The notes: generated by a model from the letters alone, not told the origin. DNA of 64,000 nucleotides from Hyphomicrobiaceae bacterium (GCA_020638095.1 JACKJF010000003.1:434001-498000), one strand, 5' to 3'; shown: positions 27,661 to 37,466, counted from the first letter of the stretch. A program made the numbers and translations.

Positions 27661-28293
27661 TTAAAGCCCCTGGAACGGATCCGACCAGTACTTGGTTCGC
27701 TTCATGCAGGCGACGAACTTCTGCACGTTCGGGTATGGCGTCAGGTCAAGCCGCGCCGGCTCCTCATACGCCAGAATGGTCGCAACGCGGAAATCGACGA
27801 AGGTCAGCCGGTCACCCATGAGCCAGTCGCCCTCGGAATAGACCTTCTCGAGAATTTCGAGACAGGCCGAAAACTCGCTGAGATGCCAGTTCATCTGGTC
27901 CTCGGGCATGTCGCCTTCCCAGAGGTGAGGCCTGACCACCCGCTCGAAATAGATTTCGCCGCCATGCTTGTTGAGATGCTGCCCGCACCAGCTTGTCCAG
28001 CGCACGAATTCGGGCAGTGATTTGGTGTCATTCGGCCAGAAACCGGGGTCGGCGCGAAGGCTGAGATAACAGCAGATCGCATCCGCTTCCCAGAGCACCG
28101 ATCCGTCATCCTTTTCAAGGATGGGAAAAAGGCCCATCGGGTTGAGTGCCTGCGCCGCCTTTCGGCCTTCGTCACCGATGGCTGAGGCATTCACGAATTC
28201 CATCGGCAGGCTGGGATCATCGCCATAACCGAGATGACGCGTGACCGTCAGCGCCAGGCGCGGGTTTGAATTGGGCGTGAAATAAAGCTTCAT
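27661..28293 (-). CDS. Glutathione S-transferase family protein
   Basis: Thioredoxin-fold N-terminal half (MKLYFTPNSNPRLALTVTRH) with the cis-Pro region NPMGLFPILEKDDGSVLWEADAI (in part), and an all-helical C-terminal half. At 210 residues it is a typical bacterial GST. The N-terminal catalytic residue could be Ser or Asn in PNSNP. Its ATG overlaps the TetR gene stop by 4 bases. Confidence 0.9.
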   Translation of the reverse strand: MKLYFTPNSNPRLALTVTRHLGYGDDPSLPMEFVNASAIGDEGRKAAQALNPMGLFPILEKDDGSVLWEADAICCYLSLRADPGFWPNDTKSLPEFVRWTSWCGQHLNKHGGEIYFERVVRPHLWEGDMPEDQMNWHLSEFSACLEILEKVYSEGDWLMGDRLTFVDFRVATILAYEEPARLDLTPYPNVQKFVACMKRTKYWSDPFQGL

Positions 28294-28919
28294 GGCGAAG
28301 GTTCCTCCGGTTTTGGCCGACTGCCGTCAAAAAGCAGGGCCAGATGAGTTTTGAATTGTCTGAGGCTGAAAATCGCGGCGTCCGGCGTCCGATAGGCCTT
28401 GGCCATCAAAAGGGCGCCCTGCATCACCGTCTGGAAATACCGCGCCAGCGCCGGCGCTTCGGCCACGTCGCGCCCCGCATCCGCAAGGGCCTCGACACAG
28501 ATCGGCTCGAGCTGGGCTACATGGTTGATGATGCCCGCCGCCGCGCGGTCGTTGAGATCCGGATGCGTGGCGTGCACCTCCTGCACCAGGGTGCCCGCAT
28601 AGCAGCAGAACTCGTAGATCTCCTTGGATCCTTCGATCAGCGAGATGCGAAAATCGACATAACGCAAGAGCTTGTCCCGCGCCGAGGCGTCGCGATCGTC
28701 CCCTTGCACGAAACCCATGCTGGCGAAGAGCCCGCACGAATTGTCCCGCCAGGTATCGGCGGCGATCTCGGCAATCTCCTGCTTGGACTTGAAATAATGG
28801 AAAAACGCGCCCTTGCTGACGCCGGCGGCCGCGCAGACATCTTCGACCCGAACCGCGTCGTAGCCCTTCTGCCGTACCAGATCGATCATCGCGCCGATGA
28901 GCCTGTCCCTCGTGTTCAT
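28290..28919 (-). CDS. TetR-family repressor of the GST-GFA operon
   Basis: N-terminal helix-turn-helix: YDAVRVEDVCAAAGVSKGAFFHYFKSKQEI (in parts) is a strong TetR signature. The C-terminal ligand domain resembles regulators of electrophile or quaternary-compound response, without a firm assignment. ATG 28919 (MNTRDRL) is chosen; ATG 28940 is possible but has no Shine-Dalgarno because the operator sits directly upstream. The gene is co-transcribed with GST and GFA. Confidence 0.88.
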   Translation of the reverse strand: MNTRDRLIGAMIDLVRQKGYDAVRVEDVCAAAGVSKGAFFHYFKSKQEIAEIAADTWRDNSCGLFASMGFVQGDDRDASARDKLLRYVDFRISLIEGSKEIYEFCCYAGTLVQEVHATHPDLNDRAAAGIINHVAQLEPICVEALADAGRDVAEAPALARYFQTVMQGALLMAKAYRTPDAAIFSLRQFKTHLALLFDGSRPKPEEPSP

Positions 28920-28941
28920 CGCTTCGTTCTGGTATCCCATA

Positions 28942-28959
28942 ATACCGACCAGTCGGTAT
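28942..28959. promoter_or_regulatory. TetR operator palindrome
   Basis: ATACCGAC-CA-GTCGGTAT, perfect 8 bp arms with a 2 bp centre. It lies 22 bp upstream of the TetR gene start, which fits autorepression. It has the TACCGAC-nn-GTCGGTA shape often seen for TetR-type repressors. Confidence 0.75.
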
Positions 28960-28970
28960 CATGCTCATCT

Positions 28971-29067
28971 GGGCATGAGAGTCAATTGGGCATGAGAATC
29001 AAGTGGGGATGAGCCAGGCAAGTCGGGTGTGTTGCGGCGCCGGTGGCAGGTGAGGGTGGCAGGTGAG
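28971..29067. repeat. Two short tandem duplications
   Basis: A 17 bp unit beginning GGGCATGAGA occurs at 28971-28987 and, with two changes, at 28988-29004, with a degenerate third start at 29005. A separate 13 bp unit GGTGGCAGGTGAG is exactly duplicated at 29042-29054 and 29055-29067. The rest of the gap 28960-29220 holds nothing I recognise. Confidence 0.8.
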
Positions 29068-29220
29068 GGCCTTCGACAGGGACGTGCGCATGAGAACGAG
29101 TGCGCGGTGGATTTCGTGCGCGGCAGGCGGTCATTCCGCAAATGGCAGAACCGCTTGAATGACCATCCGGGCTGGCTGTTCGCAGGAAAGTGACATCGAA
29201 AGGCTCTGCCTCCGGTCTGC

Positions 29221-30213
29221 TTAGACCGGCAATACCCGCTGCGGCGGCTGATGTCCGTCGACGAAGAGTTTGATATTGACGATCACGACCTCGCCCATTT
29301 CGAACCTGCCCTCTATGGTAGACGAAGCCATATGCGGCGTCATCATCACCTTGTGCTCCCGCGCCAGCCGCAGGAGGCCGGGGTTGATCGTCGGCTTGTA
29401 GGTGAAGACGTCGAGCCCCGCGCCGCTCAGGTGTCCATCGTCGATCAGCCGCACCAGCGCCGCTTCATCGACAAGCTCGCTCCGTGATACGTTGACCAGA
29501 TAGGAACCGGGCCTCATCTGCCTGAGACGCGTCTCGTCGAGCAAATGCCGCGTCGATTCGGTCAGCGGCACGTGCAGCGACACCATGTCGACCGCCGCGA
29601 GCATGGCGTCGAGATCGTCCCAAAAGGTTGCGCCGAGTTCCTGTTCGAGCGGCTGGGGCCGCCGCGACCGGGAAAAATAGTGAATGGAAAGGCCGAATGC
29701 CCTGGCCCGCCGCGCCACCGCCGTGCCGATTCGCCCGAGCCCCACGATACCGAGCGCCTTGCCGCCGAACCTGCGGCCCAGCATGCCGGTCGGCGCCCAA
29801 CCGGCCCACTCGCCGCGCTCGACGATCAGGTTGGCGCCCTCCGCCAGCCGCCGCGGCACCGCCATCAAAAGGGCCATGGCCATGTCGGCCGTGTCCTCGC
29901 TCATCACCGACGGCGTGTTGGTGACCGTAATGCCCCGCGCCGAAGCTGCACGAAAATCGATATTGTCGATGCCGTTGCCGAATTGTGCAATCAGCCGCAC
30001 GCTTGGCGGCAGCATGGCGATCACGTCCGCGTCGAGCCGGTCGGTAATGGTGGAAACCAGCACCCGCGCGCCCGTTGCTCCGGCAATCAGGGCCTCGGTC
30101 GAAAGCGGCAGGTCGGCATTGGAAAACTCGACGTCAAAGAGCTGCGCCATGCGCTGCTGCACCGGCTCGGGCAGCCGCCGCGTTACGAAAACCCGGGCAT
30201 TCTCTTCGGTCAT
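29221..30213 (-). CDS. D-isomer-specific 2-hydroxyacid dehydrogenase (glyoxylate reductase-like)
   Basis: NAD(P)H-dependent reductase of 2-oxoacids such as glyoxylate or hydroxypyruvate. The dinucleotide fold is GIVGLGRIGTAVARRARAFG, followed by SRSRRP (an Arg-rich loop that favours NADPH). Substrate/catalytic regions IAQFGNGIDNID, HVPLTESTRHLLDE, LVNVSRSELVDE (Arg) and MTPHMASST (His) are present. The start ATG 30213 has AAGGA 6 nt upstream. It is 330 residues and reads away from the SH3 protein gene. Confidence 0.92.
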   Translation of the reverse strand: MTEENARVFVTRRLPEPVQQRMAQLFDVEFSNADLPLSTEALIAGATGARVLVSTITDRLDADVIAMLPPSVRLIAQFGNGIDNIDFRAASARGITVTNTPSVMSEDTADMAMALLMAVPRRLAEGANLIVERGEWAGWAPTGMLGRRFGGKALGIVGLGRIGTAVARRARAFGLSIHYFSRSRRPQPLEQELGATFWDDLDAMLAAVDMVSLHVPLTESTRHLLDETRLRQMRPGSYLVNVSRSELVDEAALVRLIDDGHLSGAGLDVFTYKPTINPGLLRLAREHKVMMTPHMASSTIEGRFEMGEVVIVNIKLFVDGHQPPQRVLPV

Positions 30214-30328
30214 GAACGTCCTTTTCGAACGAGTTGCAGAATGGCCGCAACCGGGCGAGATCTTTTGCCATGCGGCGGCGGCCAGCACAACTGCTTACAC
30301 CCCCTTAAGCCTTTCGCGCTAAGAGCAG

Positions 30329-30907
30329 GTGAACCGCCTCACGCCGAACCGAACCGCCATGCAAAAAGCGCTGGCCGCCAAGCGCCCTCTGACCCCGATC
30401 ATTCTGGCCCTGGCCGTTTTTTGGTCCGGATTGCCCGTCTTCGCCGACGAAGTAGGCCCGGTCTCCGGCCTGCCATTGCCGCGATTTGTCTCGCTTCGCT
30501 CCGAGCCGATCAATGTTCGCGTCGGGCCTGGTACGCGCTATGACGTCGCCTGGGTTTTCGTGAAGGCCGACCTGCCGGTCGAGATCATCCAGGAATTTGA
30601 TACGTGGCGGAAGATCCGCGACATTGACGGTCAGGAGGGCTGGATTCACCAGAACCTTCTGGTCGGCACCCGTACCGCCTATGTCGCGCCTTGGAAAACC
30701 GAACCGGTCCAGCTCCGCGTTCGGTCCGGTGATGCTTCCCGCGCCGTCGCGGAACTGGCGCCCAGGGTTCTGGTCAGGGTTGATTCCTGCGACGGCGAGG
30801 CCTGCAAGGTCGCAACCTTTTCCGATCAGTCGGGCGGCACATCCTATTCCGGCTATGTCGATCAGGAAGATCTCTGGGGCGTCTACGCCAACGAGGAATT
30901 CGACTGA
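30329..30907 (+). CDS. Secreted protein with two bacterial SH3 domains
   Basis: Periplasmic protein of 192 residues with an N-terminal signal (LTPIILALAVFWSGLPVFA then DEVG). Two SH3b-like repeats follow: LPRFVSLRSEPINVRVGPG with GWIHQNLL, and PVQLRVRSGDASRAVAEL with GYVDQEDLWGVY. Such domains bind cell-wall peptides. The start is GTG 30329 or ATG 30359, and neither has a strong Shine-Dalgarno. The last 25 bases overlap the convergent ThiF-family gene. Confidence 0.82.
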   Translation: MNRLTPNRTAMQKALAAKRPLTPIILALAVFWSGLPVFADEVGPVSGLPLPRFVSLRSEPINVRVGPGTRYDVAWVFVKADLPVEIIQEFDTWRKIRDIDGQEGWIHQNLLVGTRTAYVAPWKTEPVQLRVRSGDASRAVAELAPRVLVRVDSCDGEACKVATFSDQSGGTSYSGYVDQEDLWGVYANEEFD

Positions 30908-31671
30908 TCCCCGCCACCGCGCTGGCCTTTGCCGCGATAGTTCACCTCGCGGAACTGCGCACGGCGCCCGTCATAGATCAGAAGCCTGCCGATCAGAGGC
31001 TCGCCAAGTCCGGTGATGAGCTTGATCGCCTCCATCGCCATCAGCGTGCCGATAACGCCGGTCACCGCGCCGAGAATGCCTACATCCTCGCAGCGCGGCA
31101 GGGCCTCCGCCGGCGGATCCTTCGGATAGAGGTCAGAAAATCCCGGCGCCCCATCTCCCGTCTTGGTCTGAAGATGCGGCGCGAAGACCGTAACCTGCCC
31201 GTCGAACATGCTGACCGCACCTGAAACGAGTGGCACATGTGCCCGCCCGGCGCCCGTCGCGATCATTTTGCGTACGGCAAACGTGTCCGTTCCATCGACC
31301 ACGATGTCATGGGCCGCGGCCAGCCGCTCTGCATCCTTTGCGGTTCCGATCATTTCGCGGTGAAGGGTCAGCGCGACGTTTGGATTGAGCGCCTCCACAA
31401 ATTCCCCTGCGCTCTCGACCTTGAGCTTGCCCACACCATCCGTGCGGTGAACGACCTGCCGCTGCAGGTTCGACAGGCTGACGCGGTCGCCATCGGCAAT
31501 TGTCAGCACTCCTATACCCGCCGCCGCGAGATACTCGATGACCGGACTGCCAAGTCCGCCGGCACCTACGACCAGGACTTTGGCCGCCTTGAGCCGGTTC
31601 TGTCCGGGCGCCCCGAGACCCTTGAGAACGATGTGCCGCTGATAGCGGCGGATCTCGTCTTCGCTCAGCAT
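30883..31671 (-). CDS. moeB: ThiF/MoeB/HesA-family adenylyltransferase
   Basis: E1-like enzyme that adenylates the C-terminal Gly of a sulfur-carrier protein such as MoaD or ThiS. The ATP-binding motif is VLVVGAGGLGSPVIEYLAAAG, followed by RVSLSNLQRQVVH (Arg finger region) and VVDGTDTFAVR. The zinc-binding cysteine pairs of MoeB are not seen (only a single C in RCEDVGILGAVTG), so zinc loss is possible. ATG 31671 shares a base with the stop of the upstream gene (TGATG). Gene symbol is a family-level guess. Confidence 0.85.
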   Translation of the reverse strand: MLSEDEIRRYQRHIVLKGLGAPGQNRLKAAKVLVVGAGGLGSPVIEYLAAAGIGVLTIADGDRVSLSNLQRQVVHRTDGVGKLKVESAGEFVEALNPNVALTLHREMIGTAKDAERLAAAHDIVVDGTDTFAVRKMIATGAGRAHVPLVSGAVSMFDGQVTVFAPHLQTKTGDGAPGFSDLYPKDPPAEALPRCEDVGILGAVTGVIGTLMAMEAIKLITGLGEPLIGRLLIYDGRRAQFREVNYRGKGQRGGGDQSNSSLA

Positions 31672-32423
31672 CACTGACCCATGCCCAGCGCGACGTTGAG
31701 TCCGACGGGCAGGAACTGCCGTTCCGTCCCCTCGGCCGTTTCCACATAGGCTGCGACCAGGACGACTGCCCGCGAAATGTCGTTCGCACCGGCGGGAACG
31801 AAAACCGCCTTGACCTCATAGGATGTCGGGCATCCGCGCGACCGGGTCAGAACCGCGTCGCGGTGGACCTCGACCACCTGGCTGCCGGCAATGAGCGACA
31901 ATGCAAATCCCTGCACCGGGGCACCACCGCCAAGACCGCGGCAATCGGTTGAGGCCGATGTATCGAAACTTTCGAGCTTCAGCTGATATTGCCCGGCAAT
32001 GCGTGCGCTTCCGTCATTGAGCAGCAGCCCGAAATCGAGCAGCCGGGAATCGCTGACCCGCATTCCGTCCCCGTTCACCGCTTCGATGATCGCCGGAACG
32101 TCGATCTCGAGATCATCAAGCACAGTCGGCGCCTGCGCCCGCGCCTTGGCGATTATGGCGCCGAGCGGTTCGGCCGGATCGATGCTCGCCGCATTGGCTG
32201 GCGTGCCAAGAACCAGAAGGTTGGTCGCAAGGTCCTGGACAAAGAAGGTAGCGTAGGCGGTGTCGGTCGCGGCCGAACGCCCGAAGGTTTCAAAGGCGAA
32301 GTAGCGCCCGTCGCGGGAATAGCCGATTGCATGATAGTTGGTCAGCATGGCGTCGGCCCAAGCCGGCGCCGCAGAAAGAAATGCGGCAGCGAGCGCCGCC
32401 GCCGACAACCACCGCCTAGCCAT
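31671..32423 (-). CDS. Secreted protein of the DUF2259 type
   Basis: A 250-residue protein with a cleavable signal peptide ([19 protein letters not shown]). The mature N-terminus [19 protein letters not shown] matches the uncharacterised DUF2259 family of rhizobial exported proteins, as far as can be judged without a search. Two Cys (STDCRG, SRGCPT) may form a disulfide. It overlaps the dut stop by 8 bases and precedes the moeB-like gene with a 1-base overlap. Confidence 0.75.
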   Translation of the reverse strand: MARRWLSAAALAAAFLSAAPAWADAMLTNYHAIGYSRDGRYFAFETFGRSAATDTAYATFFVQDLATNLLVLGTPANAASIDPAEPLGAIIAKARAQAPTVLDDLEIDVPAIIEAVNGDGMRVSDSRLLDFGLLLNDGSARIAGQYQLKLESFDTSASTDCRGLGGGAPVQGFALSLIAGSQVVEVHRDAVLTRSRGCPTSYEVKAVFVPAGANDISRAVVLVAAYVETAEGTERQFLPVGLNVALGMGQ

Positions 32424-32886
32424 GACGCGTTCCGGTGGAGCCAAAGCCGCCCGCGCCTCGTTCTGTGCCATCGAGCAGGTCAACGACCCGGAACGCCGCC
32501 GCCTGAACCGGCGCGATGACCATCTGGGCGATCCGGTCGCCGCGCGAAATCGGAAAAGGCTTTTGCCCGTGATTGATCAGGATGACCCGGACCTCGCCGC
32601 GATAGTCGGCATCGATCGTGCCCGGCGCATTCAGCACGGTCACGCCATGCTTGAGCGCAAGCCCGGAACGTGGACGCACCTGCGCTTCATATCCCTCCGG
32701 CAAAGCCATGGCGAAGCCGCACGGCACCGCCAGAAACTGTCCCGGAGCCAATAGCAGATCTTCACCGGCGGGCAGGGCGGCAAGAAGGTCCATGCCCGCC
32801 GCGCCCGAACTCTGCTGCACGGGCGCAGGAAGCTCCTCGCCATGAGCGAAAAAGGTCAGATCGATGCGAATGGCCCCGTCAGGCAA
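32416..32886 (-). CDS. dut: Deoxyuridine 5'-triphosphate nucleotidohydrolase (dUTPase)
   Basis: Hydrolyses dUTP to dUMP and pyrophosphate to keep uracil out of DNA. Family motifs are in order: [10 protein letters not shown] (I), [11 protein letters not shown] (II), [14 protein letters not shown] (III), RGDRIAQMV (IV) and the C-terminal [10 protein letters not shown] (V). The start is TTG 32886, chosen because GGAG lies 6 nt upstream; no nearby ATG fits. It is 156 residues. It overlaps the DUF2259-type gene. Confidence 0.95.
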   Translation of the reverse strand: MPDGAIRIDLTFFAHGEELPAPVQQSSGAAGMDLLAALPAGEDLLLAPGQFLAVPCGFAMALPEGYEAQVRPRSGLALKHGVTVLNAPGTIDADYRGEVRVILINHGQKPFPISRGDRIAQMVIAPVQAAAFRVVDLLDGTERGAGGFGSTGTRHG

Positions 32887-32912
32887 ATCGAGCTCCGCCG
32901 CAGGATTTGATA

Positions 32913-32941
32913 ACCGGGGCGCCCCACCGGAGCGCCCCGGC
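32913..32941 (-). terminator. GC hairpin after the lipoprotein gene
   Basis: Nine-base arms CCGGGGCGC / GCGCCCCGG downstream of the leftward lipoprotein gene (32948-33535) and upstream of dut. In that direction it is followed by TTATC, so it is a weak terminator. Confidence 0.45.
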
Positions 32942-32947
32942 CGGACG

Positions 32948-33535
32948 TCAGTTGATCGGCTTGACCACCGCGTAGGATTCGTCAGGAACCTCGGCTTCGC
33001 CGGTGATCATGTCGAGGAATGGAATGGCGAGAACCGCGCTCTTATGGTCCTCGGAAACTTCCATGTTCGAATCGACGATATCCCCGCCGACAACGATGAT
33101 CTTGAAGAACTTGCCTTCGAACATGCTCTGCATCATCGCGAGCGTGTCTTCGTCCGGCTTGTCGGAACTGGCTGCTTCAACGAGCGAACCGGTCGGCAGG
33201 CTCACGCGCACCGTGCCGTCGGCCTGTTCGACGATCTGGGGTCCAGGCTCGCCATCGGTCGACGAGGCGTTGAGCTCTTCGAACGTGCCTTCCTTGACGC
33301 TGACACAGGTCACGACCGTGTCGCCAACCGTGAGTTCATCGCCGGGATCGCAGAAATCGGCATTCCCCTGGGACTGGGCCATGTCATAGAACTGGCGGTC
33401 CATGCTCATCGTCATGGTGCCGCGGGCATTGGTCTTGTCGAGAATCTCGATCTTCATGTCTACATCGACGCAGGCGGCGAGCCCGGTGATGAGCAGAATC
33501 GCGCCGATGGCGCGGGCAAAAATGGCAGGTTTCAT
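32948..33535 (-). CDS. Lipoprotein, LppM-like
   Basis: A 195-residue putative lipoprotein: signal segment [14 protein letters not shown] with the lipobox Cys, then [25 protein letters not shown], which resembles the LppM domain. Acid-rich and with no catalytic residues recognised. It lies between ubiB and dut, where coaBC often sits in related genomes. The LppM assignment is by eye only. Confidence 0.75.
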   Translation of the reverse strand: MKPAIFARAIGAILLITGLAACVDVDMKIEILDKTNARGTMTMSMDRQFYDMAQSQGNADFCDPGDELTVGDTVVTCVSVKEGTFEELNASSTDGEPGPQIVEQADGTVRVSLPTGSLVEAASSDKPDEDTLAMMQSMFEGKFFKIIVVGGDIVDSNMEVSEDHKSAVLAIPFLDMITGEAEVPDESYAVVKPIN

Positions 33536-33655
33536 CTTGTCCTCACAATTGCTGTCCGGCAGGACGCGAGTCCCCCGTCGCCGGCCGTTCGAGCTTAGGG
33601 ACTAAGCCGTTCGGCGGCAAGCGATTCGCGCGGATTTGAAGCAAATGCGGTCCTG

Positions 33656-35197
33656 TCAGAAAAGGCGCCCCAGAAGAAACGCGCCAAGCGCGACGACCAG
33701 CACAAGCCCCAAGGTCCAGCCCATGGGCAGGTGCGGCCCGCCATTGCGGTGGCGGGCAAATTCGGCCGCATGGGCATCGAGCACCGTTTCCGCCTTGCCA
33801 ACGAGCGCCGGCAGCTTGCCGAGCGCCGTAATGGCCCGCTCGCCATGTTCCCTGAGTTCGGCGATCTTTCCGGCAGGTCCCGCCTGGTCGCGGACCCACT
33901 GGCTGACAAAGGGCTTTGCCACGTCCCAGATGTCGAGATCCGGGTCGACCATGCGCGCCACGCCCTCGGCCAGAACCATGTTCTTCTGCAGAAGGATGAG
34001 TTCAGGCCGGGTCTGCATGTTGAAAAGTTCGGTGATCGCGAAAAGCTGTCCGAGCACCCGCGCCATCGAGATGTCGCGGGCGGAACGCCCATGCATCGGC
34101 TCGCCGACTGTCCGCAACGCCGAAGCGAAGTCGTCGGCATTCTCGGTCGCAGGCACATAGCCGATATCGATGTGAAGCCGCGCGATGCGGCCGTAATCGC
34201 GGGAAATGAACCCGTAGAGCACTTCGGCGAGGAAGCGCCGCTCGCGCATCGATATCCGGCCCATGATGCCGAAATCGACCATCAATACCCGCCCGGTCTG
34301 GGGCTCGACGAACATGTTGCCCGGGTGCATGTCCGCATGAAAGAAACCGGTCCCGATTGCCTGCTTCAGGAACCCAAGAAGAATGCGCGCCCCGAGCGCC
34401 TTGCGGTCAACACCCGCCTTGTCAAGCGCGCCAAGATCGCGCACCGGAATGCCGTCGAGCCAGCTCGTCGTCAGAACGCGCTTGCCGGTATGGTCCCAGC
34501 TGACTTCCGGACAGGCAAAGTTCTGTTCCTCGGTCAGGCTTTCGGCATATTCGCTGATCGCCGCCGCCTCGAACCGCAAATCGAGCTCGAGCCTCGCCAA
34601 TCGGTCGAGCGTTTCCACGACGGCGATCGGCCTCAGCCGCCGAAGTTTCGGTACCAGTGCTTCGCCGATCCGCGCCCCGGCATAGTAGCTTTCAATGTCG
34701 CGCGCGAACCGGTCTTCGATGCCGGGCCTGAGGACCTTGACCGCAACGATGTCGGTGCCGCCATCGGCCCTTCTCAGGCGCGCCTGGTGCACCTGCGCGA
34801 TCGAGGCCGCGGCGACCGGCGCCGAAATCTCGAAAAGGTCATCGGCGCGGGCGCCGAGTGCCTCGTGCAGCAGTTCGGGCAGATGGCCCTGGTCGAATGG
34901 CGGCAACGAATCCTGAAGTCCCGAAAGGTCCTCGGCAATCTCCGGGCCAACGATGTCGGGTCGCGTGGCAAGGCTTTGCCCGAACTTCACATAGGTCGGT
35001 CCGAGCCGGACGAGCGCCTGCTGCAGCCGCGCCACGCGCCCGGTGCGCCGGACGTCGCGCCGTTCGACGAGACGCGCGAGACCCAGCAGGAAGCGCGGAC
35101 CCGGCGGCAATCCCTTCGCATCGACGAGTGAAAGTGCACCCTCGCGCGCCAGCACGAACCCCGCCCGGATCAATCGGAAATAGGCCATCAACCCCAT
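33656..35197 (-). CDS. ubiB: Atypical kinase/ATPase UbiB (ubiquinone synthesis)
   Basis: ADCK-family membrane protein that supports coenzyme Q synthesis. The KxGQ motif (VKFGQSLATRPDIVG), the Ala-rich loop ISAPVAAASIAQVH, DMHPGNMF (catalytic loop) and VDFGIMG (metal-binding) are present. C-terminal hydrophobic helices (WTLGLVLVVALGAFLLGRLF) anchor it. The start ATG 35197 gives 513 residues. It lies 10 bp after ubiE. Confidence 0.95.
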   Translation of the reverse strand: MGLMAYFRLIRAGFVLAREGALSLVDAKGLPPGPRFLLGLARLVERRDVRRTGRVARLQQALVRLGPTYVKFGQSLATRPDIVGPEIAEDLSGLQDSLPPFDQGHLPELLHEALGARADDLFEISAPVAAASIAQVHQARLRRADGGTDIVAVKVLRPGIEDRFARDIESYYAGARIGEALVPKLRRLRPIAVVETLDRLARLELDLRFEAAAISEYAESLTEEQNFACPEVSWDHTGKRVLTTSWLDGIPVRDLGALDKAGVDRKALGARILLGFLKQAIGTGFFHADMHPGNMFVEPQTGRVLMVDFGIMGRISMRERRFLAEVLYGFISRDYGRIARLHIDIGYVPATENADDFASALRTVGEPMHGRSARDISMARVLGQLFAITELFNMQTRPELILLQKNMVLAEGVARMVDPDLDIWDVAKPFVSQWVRDQAGPAGKIAELREHGERAITALGKLPALVGKAETVLDAHAAEFARHRNGGPHLPMGWTLGLVLVVALGAFLLGRLF

Positions 35198-35207
35198 GAC
35201 GCGACCT

Positions 35208-35996
35208 TCAGATCTTCCAGCCGCTGTGAAGCGCTGCGATGTTTCCTGAAAGGGGCGTGTGCGTGACGCGGGTGAACCCGGCCGCGGCAATCATTTCGGC
35301 AAAACGGTCAGGTTTCGGGAACTGGCGGATGCTTTCGACGAGATAGCGATAGGAGGCTTCGTCGTTGGCGATCGCCTTGCCCAGTTCCGGAATGACTCGA
35401 TCGGAAAAAAGATCGTAGACCTCCTTGAACCCCGGAATGTCGACGGCCGAGAATTCAAGGCACAGGAATCGTCCGCCGCGGCGGAGAACGCGGAATGCTT
35501 CGCCAAGCGCCTTTTCAATTCGCGGCACGTTCCGAATGCCGAACGAAATCGTGTAGGCGTCGAATTCGCCATCGGCGAACGGCAGGTCTTCGGCGTTCGC
35601 TTCAACGAACGTCGCGCGGTCCGGATAGCGCCAGGTTTTCGCCCGGTCAGCCCCGACCCGCAGCATGTCTGAATTGATGTCAGAAACGGTGACCTCGGCA
35701 AAGCCATGCGAGGCGTTGACGATGCGTTCGGCAACGTCGCCGCTTCCGCCGGCCATATCGAGCACCCGGTAGGGCCGGGTTCCCTGCCGCGGCGGACCGA
35801 GCCTGGCCACAAGCGCATCTTTCCAGACACGGTGAATGCCGAAGCTCATCGCATCGTTCATCAGGTCATAGCGGTCGGCGACGCCATGAAAGACCGCGTT
35901 GACCATGCCCTGCTTGTCCACAAGCGGCACGGCCCTTTCGCCGAAATGGGTCATTTCGGTTTCGTCGGTTGTCGGCGCGCTGGCACGTCTGGGCAT
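35208..35996 (-). CDS. ubiE: Ubiquinone/menaquinone C-methyltransferase UbiE
   Basis: S-adenosylmethionine-dependent methyltransferase in ubiquinone synthesis. Motif I is [15 protein letters not shown], the UbiE signature [18 protein letters not shown] precedes it, and [25 protein letters not shown] (in part) is the second family signature. GAGG lies 8 nt before ATG 35996. It is 262 residues and is the first gene of the leftward ubiE-ubiB set, divergent from mutM. Confidence 0.97.
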   Translation of the reverse strand: MPRRASAPTTDETEMTHFGERAVPLVDKQGMVNAVFHGVADRYDLMNDAMSFGIHRVWKDALVARLGPPRQGTRPYRVLDMAGGSGDVAERIVNASHGFAEVTVSDINSDMLRVGADRAKTWRYPDRATFVEANAEDLPFADGEFDAYTISFGIRNVPRIEKALGEAFRVLRRGGRFLCLEFSAVDIPGFKEVYDLFSDRVIPELGKAIANDEASYRYLVESIRQFPKPDRFAEMIAAAGFTRVTHTPLSGNIAALHSGWKI

Positions 35997-36145
35997 GAAT
36001 GAAGCCTCGCAAAGTTCGCTCTTCCTCTAACCCTCTCGTCCTCGCGCATCAATGGGTTGGATGGCCGCGCCGCCGGAAGGGTTGACCGCCCGACCCGGAA
36101 CGAACACAAGTGCCCGGCATATTGGCGGCGCTTCGGTGATCCTTG

Positions 36146-37006
36146 ATGCCTGAACTTCCGGAAGTCGAAACCGTTGTCGAGGGCTTGCGACCCCTGATCG
36201 AGGGTGCCCGCATCGGCGAGGTCATTCTCAACCGCAAGGATTTGCGCTGGCCCTTGCCATCCGCATTCCAGAAAGCGCTCGCGGGTCGCCGGTTCACCGC
36301 CGTGTCGCGCCGGGCAAAGTTTCTGCTTTTCGCGACCGACCGCCCTGAAACCGGGCTTTTGGCCCATCTCGGCATGACCGGCAATTTCCGCTTCGCCACG
36401 CCCGACCCGAAAGGCCGCTTTGAGAAACACGATCACGTGGTCTTTCGTCTCGAAGGCGGCCATGGCCCAACGTCCTTCCTCGTTTATTCCGACCCGCGCC
36501 GTTTCGGCATGCTGGACCTTCTGGGCGACGCCTCGACCAATCCGCACCTCAAGGATCTTGGACCCGAACCGCTGGGCAATCAGTTCAGTGCGGTGGCGCT
36601 TGCGGCGCGTGCCCTGGGCCGGACCCAGCCGGTCAAACCGTTTCTCCTTGACCAGCGCAATGTTGCCGGGCTCGGCAATATCTACGTATGCGAAGCGCTC
36701 TGGCGGGCCGGGATTTCCCCAACGCGCCCGGCGGGCTCCCTCGTGACCGCGAAGGGTGCGCCGAAAAAGCCCCTCGATGATCTGGTTCTGGCCATCCGCG
36801 CGGTCCTGACCGAGGCGATCCGCTCGGGCGGTTCGACCCTTCAGGACTATCGCCGCGTCGATGGCACGACCGGATATTTCCAGCATCATTTCGCCGTCTA
36901 CGAGCGCGAAGGTCTTGCCTGCGAGCGTCGTGGCTGCCATGGCACGATCCGTCGTACTGTCCAATCGGGCCGCTCGACCTACTATTGTCCGCATTGCCAG
37001 AAATGA
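36146..37006 (+). CDS. mutM: Formamidopyrimidine-DNA glycosylase MutM
   Basis: Bifunctional glycosylase/AP lyase removing 8-oxoguanine and FaPy lesions. The N-terminus is [10 protein letters not shown] (catalytic Pro after Met removal, Glu), with [28 protein letters not shown] and a C-terminal four-Cys zinc finger CERRGC...CPHC. The ATG at 36146 is used, so the product is 286 residues. Divergent from ubiE. Confidence 0.97.
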   Translation: MPELPEVETVVEGLRPLIEGARIGEVILNRKDLRWPLPSAFQKALAGRRFTAVSRRAKFLLFATDRPETGLLAHLGMTGNFRFATPDPKGRFEKHDHVVFRLEGGHGPTSFLVYSDPRRFGMLDLLGDASTNPHLKDLGPEPLGNQFSAVALAARALGRTQPVKPFLLDQRNVAGLGNIYVCEALWRAGISPTRPAGSLVTAKGAPKKPLDDLVLAIRAVLTEAIRSGGSTLQDYRRVDGTTGYFQHHFAVYEREGLACERRGCHGTIRRTVQSGRSTYYCPHCQK

Positions 37007-37043
37007 CTGGCGCTGCGGCGTATCCGATTCTCCGCCGACCCGG

Positions 37044-37073
37044 TTGACGCCAGCCCCGCTTTCTGCCTATAAG
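37044..37073 (+). promoter_or_regulatory. Likely rpsT promoter
   Basis: TTGACG (37044-37049), 18 bp spacer, TATAAG (37068-37073), about 130 bp upstream of the rpsT start. It is one of the closest matches to the sigma70 consensus in the window. Confidence 0.6.
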
Positions 37074-37202
37074 GCCGGCGAAAGGCGGCACTTTGCCGCC
37101 TGTTTTCGTGGAATTGACGAACGCGCAAGCCGGCAGCCCAAGCGGGACCGAACCGGCAGGCGTTTGGGGCCGGTCCTCCGGCCGCTGAGCAAGGCAGAAG
37201 AA

Positions 37203-37466
37203 ATGGCGAATACCCCTTCGGCGAAAAAGGCCGTCCGCAAGATCGCAAAGCGCACCGCGATCAACAAGTCCAACCGCTCGCGCATGCGCACCTACCTGCG
37301 CAAGGTCGAGGAAGCGATCGCTTCCGGCAACAAGGCCGATGCAAATGCGGCCCTGAAGGTTGCCGAGCCCGAACTTCATCGTGCCGCGACCAAGGGCGTG
37401 GTTCATTCCAACACCGCGTCGCGCAAGGTTTCCCGCCTCAACGCCCGCGTCAAGGCGATGGCCTGA
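37203..37466 (+). CDS. rpsT: 30S ribosomal protein S20
   Basis: Small basic ribosomal protein of 87 residues: [18 protein letters not shown] and the C-terminal [17 protein letters not shown] match S20. AAGGCAGAAG precedes the ATG. A UUCG-loop terminator follows 24 bp after the stop. It lies upstream of dnaA as in other Hyphomicrobiales. Confidence 0.97.
   Translation: MANTPSAKKAVRKIAKRTAINKSNRSRMRTYLRKVEEAIASGNKADANAALKVAEPELHRAATKGVVHSNTASRKVSRLNARVKAMA

Noticed and set aside
33731..35131. 466-codon plus-strand frame across ubiB
   Set aside because: Mirror frame of ubiB; sequence is Arg/Glu-rich low complexity without motifs.
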